Source of the DNA: Chitinophagaceae bacterium
GTDB taxonomy: Bacteria > Bacteroidota > Bacteroidia > Chitinophagales > Chitinophagaceae
NCBI GenBank assembly: GCA_003136915.1
Contig: PLEB01000290.1
Coordinates: 1 to 6,448, forward strand
Length of the DNA: 6,448 bases
Direction of reading: 5' to 3'
Positions 1-6,271 of the stretch are shown here, in pieces (the stretch's first letter is position 1; each line of letters begins with the position of its first letter). Under the pieces are notes generated by a model. The model was not told the DNA's origin. It saw only the letters and a program-made list of their open reading frames with translations, and ran no database searches. The position numbers and the translations under genes are program-made.

Positions 1-1261
1 AAAGCAGCAATTTGCCAATATAAACCTGGCTAGGGAACGGGCTAAAAATATTAAGTGGAGGGCATTGGAAACCCTGGATCAGCAGCTCGAACGGTTTGAA
101 CAAATGTTCAGTACCAGAGGTGGAAAAGTGATCTGGGCAGAAGATGGAGAAGCCGCGCTTCAGGAAGTTTTGCTTATTTGCGAAGAGAAGAAATGCACCA
201 GCATCGTGAAAAGCAAGAGTATGGTTACAGAGGAAATTCATCTCAATGATTTCCTGGAGAAGAAGGGAATTGAAAGTGTTGAAACAGACCTTGGAGAATA
301 TATTCAGCAGCTGGACCATGAGCCTCCCTATCACATTGTAACTCCGGCGATGCACAAGAGCAAAGAAGATATCGCAAAACTTTTTCATGAAAAACTGCAT
401 ACAGCACCTGATCTTTCTCCTGCAGAGTTGACCATGGTGGCGCGGGACATTCTTCGTAAAAAATACCTGAGCGCTTCCATCGGCATCACGGGAGCAAATT
501 TTATTATTGCGGATACAGGAAGCATTGCACTTACCGAAAATGAAGGCAATGCCAGACTGAGTTGCTCCTTTCCAAAAACACATATCGTCATAACAGGTAT
601 TGAAAAAGTGATTCCATCCCTTGGCGATCTTGCCCTTTTCTGGCCTTTGCTTTCCACATTCGGAACGGGTCAGCGCCTGACGACTTACAATACCGTCATC
701 TCCGGTCCGAAGCAGCCTGGCGAATACGATGGTCCTGAAGAAATGATTGTTATCCTGCTGGACAATGGAAGAACCAATATGCTGGCTAATGCCAAAGTAC
801 GTGAAAGCCTGTACTGTATCCGGTGCGGAGCCTGCCTGAATGCCTGCCCCGTTTATAAAAACATAGGCGGACACAGTTATGGAACTACTTACAGCGGGCC
901 CATTGGCGCTGTTATAACGCCGCATCTCAGAGGAATGGGTGAATGGAAACATCTGAGTTACGCATCTTCACTATGTGGAAATTGCACGGAGGTCTGTGCG
1001 GTCAAAATCAACCTGCATGAAATTTTACTTGAAAACAGGCATGAAGCTGTGCAGGAAGGTGCTGCAAGCTGGATGGAGAAACTTGCCTGGCGTGCATGGA
1101 AACAAGCCAGCCTGCACAGGAACTGGATGAATATGGGGAATTACAAAATGAAGAACTGGATAGTCAACCGGATGTTTAAGGGATGGACAAGACAAAGAGC
1201 AGATCTTCATTTTCCGGAAAAGAATTTTAATGAACGCTGGAAAGAAAGGAAGATTCCATAA
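1..1261 (+). CDS. lutB: LutB/LldF-type L-lactate oxidation iron-sulfur protein, 5' end missing
   Basis: This is the iron-sulfur subunit of the LutABC-type system, which oxidises L-lactate to pyruvate in the cytoplasm. The frame is open to the left edge (first full codon at 2), so the gene begins outside the window. The TTG at 65 is in frame but is probably an internal Leu, because coding-like sequence precedes it. Numbering residues from that TTG, an LUD-type region covers about 1-235, with VKSKSMVTEEIHLN (48-61), DTGSIALTENEGNAR (150-164) and the TTYN segment (206-209). A ferredoxin-like part follows with CIRCGACLNACP (C251, C254, C257, C261) and CGNCTEVC (C304, C307, C311). C311 is followed by Ala where I would expect Pro. 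The C-terminal tail (FPEKNFNERWKERK) fits the family. About 419 residues are visible; family members are usually somewhat longer, so perhaps 40-50 residues are missing. A lutA or lutC partner, if present, would lie to the left. Assignment to the family is secure; lactate as the substrate is inferred from the family. Confidence 0.93.
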   Translation, partial: KQQFANINLARERAKNIKWRALETLDQQLERFEQMFSTRGGKVIWAEDGEAALQEVLLICEEKKCTSIVKSKSMVTEEIHLNDFLEKKGIESVETDLGEYIQQLDHEPPYHIVTPAMHKSKEDIAKLFHEKLHTAPDLSPAELTMVARDILRKKYLSASIGITGANFIIADTGSIALTENEGNARLSCSFPKTHIVITGIEKVIPSLGDLALFWPLLSTFGTGQRLTTYNTVISGPKQPGEYDGPEEMIVILLDNGRTNMLANAKVRESLYCIRCGACLNACPVYKNIGGHSYGTTYSGPIGAVITPHLRGMGEWKHLSYASSLCGNCTEVCAVKINLHEILLENRHEAVQEGAASWMEKLAWRAWKQASLHRNWMNMGNYKMKNWIVNRMFKGWTRQRADLHFPEKNFNERWKERKIP

Positions 1262-1264
1262 GAA

Positions 1265-2575
1265 ATGTTGCTCTATTGCGAACATATCAGTCCGCGGTTA
1301 TCCTATATAATGGAACTGATCGGGAATGAGATTTTCTATGAACCGTTCAGGCTGACAACTGACAAAACATCATTCCTTACTGAAACGGGACCGAAGATCA
1401 ATTATTCGCCCTTCCGGCTAACAGCCGGTGAATTTTTTATTCACAACCATAGCCTGCTTTTTGAAACAGGAATCCGGGAACAGGTAATCACCTGTTTTTC
1501 CTTTCGGGAGCTGACTGCTTTTTTTGAAACGGATGCAGATTACCCTTTCGACATTTTTGCGGCAGCTTTCTATCTGCTGAGCCGTTATGAAGAATACCTT
1601 TCATTTAAGCCGGATGAATACGGACGATTTCCTTTCCGGGATTCCCTGGCTTCGAGAGAAAATTTTCTTGAAACACCGCTCGTTAACTATTGGCTGGAAG
1701 ACTTTAAAAAAGTATTACGTGAAAAATTTCCGGAACTTCTTTTCCGGCTGAAGGATTTCAAGTTTCTGCCAAGCTATGATATAGATATGGCCTTTTCATA
1801 TAAGTACAAGGGCTTCTTCCGTAATGCCGGCGGCTTTGCGCGGTCCCTCCTGAAAGGCGAATGGAGCAGGCTGTTGGACCGCTGGGATGTTTTGTTTCAG
1901 AAAAAGAAGGACCCATTTGACGCATATGAATGGCTCGACTCTCTGCATCTGTATTGCCGCACCCGTGCTTATTATTTTTTTCTGCTTGCCCGGGAACAAA
2001 AAGGAGTTGATAAAAATATATCTCCAGCCCTTCCTCAAATGAGATCCCTGGTAGCATATCTTTCTAATGGATACACTGTTGGCATTCATCCTTCCTGGCA
2101 AAGCGGCGATGATGAGCAATTATTGCGTCAGGAAATTGATTGTCTCGAAAATATTACGGGACTGCCTGCTAAATACAGCCGCCAGCATTATATCCGGATG
2201 ACATTACCCCGCACCTACCGAAGCCTGCTCAATGCGGGTATAGAAAAAGATTTTTCCATGGGATACGGCGGAGCCAATGGATTCAGAGCCTCCATAGCAT
2301 CTTCTTTTTATTGGTACGATCTGGAACAGGAAAGGCAAACCAATCTCATGCTTTTCCCATTTTGTTTTATGGATGCCAATTCATTTTATGAAAATAAGTT
2401 AACAGCAAATGAAGCGATGATGGAATTGTTGGGTTACTACCGAAGGATCAAACGGGTGAATGGCCTGATGATTACCATCTGGCACAATTCCTTTTTTGGA
2501 ACAGACCCCATGTTCGCCGGTTGGAAAGAAGTGTATGAAATCTTTCTGAAAGATGAGATTTACTGGGACATGTGA
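1265..2575 (+). CDS. DUF7033 / polysaccharide deacetylase-like protein
   Basis: This 436-residue protein has two parts. The N-terminal part (about 1-165) resembles DUF7033, including the segment FAAAFYLLSRYEEYL at 98-112. The C-terminal part (about 167-430) resembles the NodB/polysaccharide deacetylase fold. Candidate metal-site residues are D172 and D174 in PSYDIDMAFSYKYKG, H275 in GIHPSWQS and H407 in ITIWHNSFFG. R306 and H308 (SRQHYIR) and GYGGANGFRA (333-342) are also typical of these proteins. There is no signal peptide or membrane segment, so it is probably cytoplasmic. The substrate is unknown; deacetylation of a carbohydrate or envelope precursor is only an inference from the fold. 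The ATG at 1265 lies 3 bp after the lutB stop, with a purine-rich AAAGGAAG at 1245-1252 as a plausible ribosome binding site. It is therefore very likely co-transcribed with lutB. The 3' end faces purH. Confidence 0.85.
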   Translation: MLLYCEHISPRLSYIMELIGNEIFYEPFRLTTDKTSFLTETGPKINYSPFRLTAGEFFIHNHSLLFETGIREQVITCFSFRELTAFFETDADYPFDIFAAAFYLLSRYEEYLSFKPDEYGRFPFRDSLASRENFLETPLVNYWLEDFKKVLREKFPELLFRLKDFKFLPSYDIDMAFSYKYKGFFRNAGGFARSLLKGEWSRLLDRWDVLFQKKKDPFDAYEWLDSLHLYCRTRAYYFFLLAREQKGVDKNISPALPQMRSLVAYLSNGYTVGIHPSWQSGDDEQLLRQEIDCLENITGLPAKYSRQHYIRMTLPRTYRSLLNAGIEKDFSMGYGGANGFRASIASSFYWYDLEQERQTNLMLFPFCFMDANSFYENKLTANEAMMELLGYYRRIKRVNGLMITIWHNSFFGTDPMFAGWKEVYEIFLKDEIYWDM

Positions 2576-2589
2576 GCTTGCGAAGCTCA
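2573..2589. terminator. Perfect hairpin spanning two convergent stop codons, possible bidirectional terminator
   Basis: TGAGCTT (2573-2579) and AAGCTCA (2583-2589) pair perfectly around a 3-nt GCG loop. The first three bases are the TGA stop of the deacetylase-like gene, and the last three are the complement of the purH TGA. The two converging transcripts would therefore each end in the same 7-bp stem. No T-rich tract follows on either strand, so a classical intrinsic terminator is not fully supported. The role is inferred from position. Confidence 0.4.
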
Positions 2590-4095
2590 GTGTTTGAAAT
2601 GCCTCATTCCGGTAATAACCATGGCCAGTCCCTGCTGCTTACAAAATTCAATAGAATCTTTATCCCTGATCGAGCCGCCTGGCTGAATAAAGGCAGTTAT
2701 GCCTTCTGCAGCTGCAATGCGCACGCAGTCATCAAAGGGAAAGAATGCATCCGAAGCAAGCACGGCAGCTTCTAAATCAAATTTAAATTGTTTAGATTTT
2801 TCAATGGCCTGCCTTAATGCGTCTATGCGGCTTGTTTGTCCGCAACCCTTTCCAACGAGTTGTTTGTTCTTTACAAGGGCAATGGCATTTGACTTTAGAT
2901 GCTTGCAAACCAGGTTTGCAAATAAGAGATCTTGCTTTTCCGAGTCCGTACTCGGCCTGCCACCGGCTTCCTCCCATTTGAGAAAATTTCCCAGGTCTGA
3001 ATCCTGTACGAGGGTTCCATTGAGAAGTGATTTCCGGATCTGTTTATTTTTCTGCGTGTAAGGGAACAATTGAAGGATTATCCGGTTCTTTTTGGATTTC
3101 AAAACCGTCAGCGCATCAGAAGCAAAAGCCGGAGCGATCAATACTTCAAAAAATAATTCATTGATAGCTTCTGCAGTTGAAAGATCTATCTCATCATTGC
3201 AAATCAACACGCCACCGAATGCGCTTTCGGGATCTCCGGCCAAAGCAGCAGTCCATGCGCTAACTGCTCCTTTACGGGAGGATATCCCGCAAACATTTGT
3301 ATGCTTGATGATTGCAAAAACAGTTTTCTCTTCAAACTCACAGATCAATTGTATGGCTGCATCAATATCGACGAGATTATTGTAGGAAATCTCTTTGCCG
3401 TTCAATTGTTGGAAAATACTATTCCAGTTACCCTCAAAAAAGGCCTGCTGATGCGGGTTTTCACCATATCTCAAATGGACCGGAGGAATGGACGAGGAAA
3501 CTGGTTTTTCCGGATTAAAATAGTGGTGAATAGCCAAATCGTATCCGGCCACCACGTCAAATGCTTTTGCTGCAAGATCTTTTCTTTGTTCCAGCGTAGT
3601 TTCACCGTGTTGCTCTTCCAGTAATTTTTCCAGAACGGCATAATCCTTTTTGTGTGCGATCACCGCCACGTGCTTGAAATTTTTTGCGGCCGCACGGATC
3701 ATGGAGGGTCCACCGATGTCTATTTTTTCAATAATCGATTTTTCATCTTTTGTGTTAGCTACTGTTTCTTCAAAAGGATAGAGGTCAACGATCACGAGAT
3801 CGATCTCGGGAATCTGGAATTCCTTCATCTCTTTCAAATCCTGCGCATCCTCCCTTCTTCCCAGAATTCCGCCAAACACAGAAGGATGCAAGGTTTTTAC
3901 GCGACCTCCGAGAATGGAAGGATAGTGGGTCAGATCCTCAACGGGCGTGCAGGGAATCTGCAAGGATTCGATAAAGCCGCGGGTTCCGCCAGTAGAGATC
4001 AGCCGGATACCCAGCGCGTGCAATGATTTTACAATGGGTTCAAGGCCATCCTTATAGAAAACAGAGATGAGCGCTGATTGAATTTTTTTAGTCAT
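2587..4095 (-). CDS. purH: PurH, bifunctional AICAR transformylase / IMP cyclohydrolase
   Basis: PurH carries out the last two steps of de novo purine synthesis: formyl transfer from 10-formyl-tetrahydrofolate to AICAR, then ring closure to IMP in the cytoplasm. The protein is 502 residues, close to the usual 505-530, and intact. The N-terminal MGS-like IMP cyclohydrolase domain (about 1-140) shows STGGT (34-38), GGRVKTLHP (63-71), DLYPF (104-108) and DIGGPSMIRAAAKN (126-139). The AICAR transformylase domain (about 145-502) shows RYGENPHQ (209-216), the catalytic pair K264-H265 in KHTNVCG, DPESAFGG (288-295), GCGQTSRIDA (417-426), SDAFFPFDD (448-456), FIQPGGSIRD (469-478) and the terminal RHFKH. 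The loop KHTNVCG has Val where many bacteria have Pro. The ATG at 4093-4095 gives a full N-terminus; no clear Shine-Dalgarno precedes it, which is normal for Bacteroidota. The gene is downstream of comEC on the same strand but has its own promoter. Confidence 0.98.
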   Translation of the reverse strand: MTKKIQSALISVFYKDGLEPIVKSLHALGIRLISTGGTRGFIESLQIPCTPVEDLTHYPSILGGRVKTLHPSVFGGILGRREDAQDLKEMKEFQIPEIDLVIVDLYPFEETVANTKDEKSIIEKIDIGGPSMIRAAAKNFKHVAVIAHKKDYAVLEKLLEEQHGETTLEQRKDLAAKAFDVVAGYDLAIHHYFNPEKPVSSSIPPVHLRYGENPHQQAFFEGNWNSIFQQLNGKEISYNNLVDIDAAIQLICEFEEKTVFAIIKHTNVCGISSRKGAVSAWTAALAGDPESAFGGVLICNDEIDLSTAEAINELFFEVLIAPAFASDALTVLKSKKNRIILQLFPYTQKNKQIRKSLLNGTLVQDSDLGNFLKWEEAGGRPSTDSEKQDLLFANLVCKHLKSNAIALVKNKQLVGKGCGQTSRIDALRQAIEKSKQFKFDLEAAVLASDAFFPFDDCVRIAAAEGITAFIQPGGSIRDKDSIEFCKQQGLAMVITGMRHFKH

Positions 4096-4107
4096 ATCTG
4101 GAGATTA

Positions 4108-4138
4108 ATTTCCGTTAAAGAATCATTCAAACGGAAAT
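4108..4138. promoter_or_regulatory. Inverted repeat in the purH leader
   Basis: ATTTCCGTT (4108-4116) and AACGGAAAT (4130-4138) form a perfect 9-bp inverted repeat with a 13-nt loop. The loop contains a smaller palindrome, GAAT-C-ATTC (4120-4128). The element lies 13 to 43 bases before the purH start codon and downstream of the predicted -7 box, so it would fall inside the 5' leader. It could be an operator for a repressor or an mRNA hairpin. It does not resemble the purine riboswitch. No function is known. Confidence 0.55.
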
Positions 4139-4148
4139 CCGGGAGCCG

Positions 4149-4179
4149 CAAAATTAGGGCAATTGAATTTCTTCACAAA
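4149..4179 (-). promoter_or_regulatory. Bacteroidota-type promoter of purH
   Basis: Read on the minus strand, TTTG (4179 to 4176) is followed after 19 bases by TAATTTTG (4156 to 4149). This is an exact match to the Bacteroidota primary-sigma form, -33 TTTG and -7 TAnnTTTG. Transcription would start a few bases further on, near 4142, giving a leader of roughly 45 bases before the purH ATG at 4095. The two boxes are flanked by dyads at 4165-4191 and 4108-4138. Confidence 0.75.
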
Positions 4180-4191
4180 GGAAGAAGATTC
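4165..4191. promoter_or_regulatory. Dyad over the purH -33 box, possible operator or comEC terminator
   Basis: GAATTTCTTC (4165-4174) pairs with GAAGAA (4181-4186) plus ATTC (4188-4191), leaving G4187 bulged and a 6-nt loop, ACAAAG (4175-4180). The loop holds the purH -33 TTTG (minus strand). The dyad is 20 bp past the comEC stop on the same strand, so as RNA it could also form a hairpin at the end of the comEC transcript. No T-tract follows, which weakens the terminator reading. Confidence 0.4.
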
Positions 4192-4210
4192 GTTCCCGTG
4201 GATGGAGACC

Positions 4211-5824
4211 TCAGCTGTTCCAGGTTAAAATACGGATGAAGAACAAGAGACAAATGGAAACCAGGCCCAGGGTAAACCATTTTTTTTCACCCTTATTGAA
4301 AAACCGGACCAGGCAATAAATCAGAAGGTATTGTAAGATCACCTGCGGAATATTGATTGAAAGCTGATTGGTCACAGCACCAGGAAGTTGCGACAAGTAT
4401 TGCACAAATCCATTTAGTAAATCAATCAGCTTAATGAGTACCCATGCTATTCCGTTGGCAAGAAAGGGAAAAAAATAAAAAAAACATAGCAGGATACCGC
4501 CTACCAGGATAATGCTTGATAACGGTATGGCCAGGAGGTTGCAAAAAAGGAAATAATTCGGGAACCGATGAAAATAGTAAATACTGATGGGGGTTGTCAG
4601 GATCTGCGCAGCTAGACTGACAGATGCAGAATTCCACAGGACGCTCAGCCATTTGTTTTGCAAAATGAGCATACCGCGAACTGGCTTCATGAAAATAACC
4701 AGGCTGAGTACAGCCGTGTAGCTCAGTTGAAAACCTGTATCCCATAGCCAGTAAGGGTCAAAACAAAGCAGGATGAAAGCGGAAGATGCCAAAGTATTAT
4801 AAACTATAGATTCGCGGGAAAGGGTGCGGGCCACCAGCAGGATACTGAACATAACTGCCGAGCGTATAACGGAAGGGGAAGCTCCGGAAAGAAAGCTGAA
4901 CGTCCAAAGTGATCCGAGCAGGATAATCAGTTTTGCCCATTTTCCTGATTTTTGCACATTTATTTTCTGGAGGAGAAGCTGAAGGATTTGGTAGATCAGG
5001 GTCAGGTGAAGCCCGGAAATTGCGATGATATGAACCACGCCGGTATTAGAATATGATTGTACCAGTTCGCGGTCAAGATCCTCTGTATATCCGATCATCA
5101 GGGCCTCCAGAAGGCTGTTTTCTTCTTTCCCCGGTATGTATTGTTTAATGATGCGGAGTAATTTTCTTCTCCAGGAAATCAATACGGATCTCACTGGATT
5201 TTCCTTATTCCCACCCAGTATGCGATAATCCGATGCTCGCAGGAAGACCTGTGAATAGATGTGTTTCAGGCGGCAGTAGTGGCGATAATCAAATCCCTGC
5301 GGTGAGCTGGAATTTTCAATGGGTGAAAGTGGTTTGTTGAAAATAATCACGGTTCCTGCAGATATACCCGGAGGCAGTTGGCTAGCCTGGAAATAGATGA
5401 AGATTTTCTCTTTTTCCGTGTAGCAAGCATTTGCTTCGCATAAATACCGGATTGTGGATATGGCCTTGAATGTCCTGGATTTTCTTGCCGGGTCGTTCTC
5501 CAGCTCTGCTATCAATGAATATTTAACCGGAATCTGATTTGGCGGGGTAACCTGGATATCCTGGTGGCAAACAATCAATAGTCGCCCCAAAGCCAGGAAT
5601 GCCGTATGAATGAACAAACCTGCCATCCAACCCCACCCGAACAGGGAATCGACGGGCATGAAGATGGTAAAAATGAGCGCCAAAGCGCAGCAAGCCAGGA
5701 TCAAACCGTTCAGGGATTTGGTTATTGGGAAAAAAAATTGTAATAGGATCCCTGCCAGCAATGGAATAAGCAATCGGATGAATGGGGCTTCTTTCCATAT
5801 TTGGGAATTAGACAGGTTTTCCAT
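4211..5824 (-). CDS. comEC: ComEC/Rec2 family DNA-uptake channel protein, short form
   Basis: ComEC forms the inner-membrane channel through which single-stranded DNA enters during natural transformation. The protein has 537 residues. Hydrophobic segments lie near 16-32, 38-56 and 63-86, followed by a soluble DUF4131-like region (about 95-215). The Competence domain (about 235-505) shows ALMIGYTEDLDREL (241-254), TGVVHIIAISGLHLTL (261-276), GASPSVIRSAVMF (314-326), DTGFQLSYTAVLSL (362-375) and SLAAQILTTPISIYYFHRFP (403-422). Several membrane helices lie between and after these. The protein stops soon after a final hydrophobic segment (about 517-533), with no metallo-beta-lactamase-like domain and no HxHxDH motif. 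Full-length ComEC is often 650-800 residues. The ATG at 5822-5824 puts MENLSNSQIW directly before the first hydrophobic run; no strong Shine-Dalgarno is visible. Family assignment is firm; whether it supports transformation is not known. Confidence 0.93.
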   Translation of the reverse strand: MENLSNSQIWKEAPFIRLLIPLLAGILLQFFFPITKSLNGLILACCALALIFTIFMPVDSLFGWGWMAGLFIHTAFLALGRLLIVCHQDIQVTPPNQIPVKYSLIAELENDPARKSRTFKAISTIRYLCEANACYTEKEKIFIYFQASQLPPGISAGTVIIFNKPLSPIENSSSPQGFDYRHYCRLKHIYSQVFLRASDYRILGGNKENPVRSVLISWRRKLLRIIKQYIPGKEENSLLEALMIGYTEDLDRELVQSYSNTGVVHIIAISGLHLTLIYQILQLLLQKINVQKSGKWAKLIILLGSLWTFSFLSGASPSVIRSAVMFSILLVARTLSRESIVYNTLASSAFILLCFDPYWLWDTGFQLSYTAVLSLVIFMKPVRGMLILQNKWLSVLWNSASVSLAAQILTTPISIYYFHRFPNYFLFCNLLAIPLSSIILVGGILLCFFYFFPFLANGIAWVLIKLIDLLNGFVQYLSQLPGAVTNQLSINIPQVILQYLLIYCLVRFFNKGEKKWFTLGLVSICLLFFIRILTWNS

Positions 5825-5843
5825 AATCCGATTTTTAAGGAGC

Positions 5844-5888
5844 GCTTTCTAAAGAAAACCACTAAGGGCTTTCTCCTATAGGAAAAAC
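5844..5888. repeat. Pair of related dyad elements upstream of comEC
   Basis: GCTTTCT occurs at 5844-5850 and again at 5868-5874, 24 bp apart. Each copy is followed by an A-rich complementary arm ending in AAAACC. The first forms TTTCT-AA-AGAAA (5846-5857). The second contains the perfect palindrome TCCTATAGGA (5874-5883) flanked by TTT and AAA. They lie about 20 to 65 bases upstream of the comEC start, where an operator or 5' leader would be. AT-rich sequence makes chance possible. Confidence 0.3.
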
Positions 5889-6046
5889 CTGTCGAATCCG
5901 TTAACTTGTTATTTGATAAAATTCCAGCTTACAGCTTTAAGGAATCTTCATTGTAAAAATGGTAACGACTCCTACTTCCCGGTTCCCCCCAAATGCCTTC
6001 CCTTTTGCGAAGCAATCCCTTTTGCTGAGTAAACCAGAAGTGATTT

Positions 6047-6138
6047 CCCGGTTTTATACGGGTATAATTCCTGTTGTTTTCACGGTAAATGCCCCGTTAA
6101 AACACGGTATTTTTGCCCGTATTTTAACGGTACTGGTT
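6047..6138. repeat. Four tandem 23-bp units with CCCGT...ACGGTA dyad core
   Basis: Units begin at 6047, 6070, 6093 and 6116, exactly 23 bp apart. The left half-site reads CCCGG, CCTGT, CCCGT and CCCGT in order. The right half-site ACGG starts at 6058, 6082, 6104 and 6127. In units 3 and 4 the halves form the inverted repeat CCGT-N6-ACGG (6094-6107 and 6117-6130). Unit 1 has CCCG-N8-CGGG (6047-6062). Unit 2 keeps a good right half only, shifted by 1 bp. The half-sites are conserved while the spacers vary (for example TAAAAC against ATTTTA), which suggests protein-binding sites rather than a decaying simple repeat. Another CCCGGT occurs at 5978, 69 bp (three periods) before unit 1. The array lies upstream of the gene at 6272, so it most likely controls that gene; this is inference. 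Confidence 0.65.
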
Positions 6139-6171
6139 GACAATCTTCATCTTACAAATATTATTAATTTG
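6137..6171 (+). promoter_or_regulatory. Candidate promoter of the right-edge gene
   Basis: TTGACA (6137-6142) and TATTAT (6159-6164) are 16 bp apart and resemble a general sigma-70 promoter, starting where the 23-bp array ends. TTAATTTG (6164-6171) is one mismatch from the Bacteroidota -7 box TAnnTTTG, with TTG 24 bp upstream, a longer spacer than usual. A perfect TAnnTTTG (TATTTTTG, 6108-6115) also lies inside array unit 3 but lacks a well-placed -33 box. Which of these is used cannot be decided from sequence, and AT-rich DNA yields such matches by chance. Confidence 0.35.
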
Positions 6172-6271
6172 TAATTAGTTGACTAACATTTCTTTGTAGG
6201 TCATCAGCTTGACTCTCTTGAATATTTTTAGGAGTAATTATTTTTTATTCATTCCTGAAAACTTCACACTA

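Larger units (their letters stand above)
5825..6271. other. 447-bp intergenic region between divergent genes
   Basis: This stretch separates the comEC start (minus strand) from the right-edge gene (plus strand) and should hold both promoters. A 216-bp frame at 5959-6174 (+) has low-complexity, unconvincing content, overlies the repeat array and is not called as a gene. The left part has two related short dyads near comEC (5844-5888). The middle (about 5890-6045) shows nothing I can interpret. The right part has the 23-bp array (6047-6138), then AT-rich promoter-like sequence. No clear Bacteroidota promoter for comEC was found. TTAGT-TG-ACTAA at 6175-6186 is a further small palindrome. Confidence 0.6.

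Noticed and set aside
65..67. TTG as the start codon of lutB
   Set aside because: The frame remains open with coding-like sequence to the left edge, and LutB proteins have extra N-terminal residues; the real start is outside the window.
2572..4026. Several plus-strand open frames opposite purH
   Set aside because: They are shadows of a fully conserved purH coding sequence and have no support of their own.
4096..4148. Purine riboswitch in the purH leader
   Set aside because: The leader is only about 45 bases and has a single simple hairpin, without the three-way junction and conserved loops of that class.
4124..4216. Possible frameshifted continuation of comEC past its stop, about 30 codons in another minus-strand frame
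   Set aside because: It runs through the purH promoter, shows no recognisable domain, and is far too short for the missing C-terminal region.
6047..6138. CRISPR array or mobile-element end
   Set aside because: The 23-bp units are contiguous without unique spacers, are imperfect, and there are no cas genes, transposase or target duplications nearby.
5959..6174. A 71-codon open frame on the plus strand
   Set aside because: It overlies the 23-bp array and promoter-like DNA, has no ribosome binding site and has no recognisable protein features.
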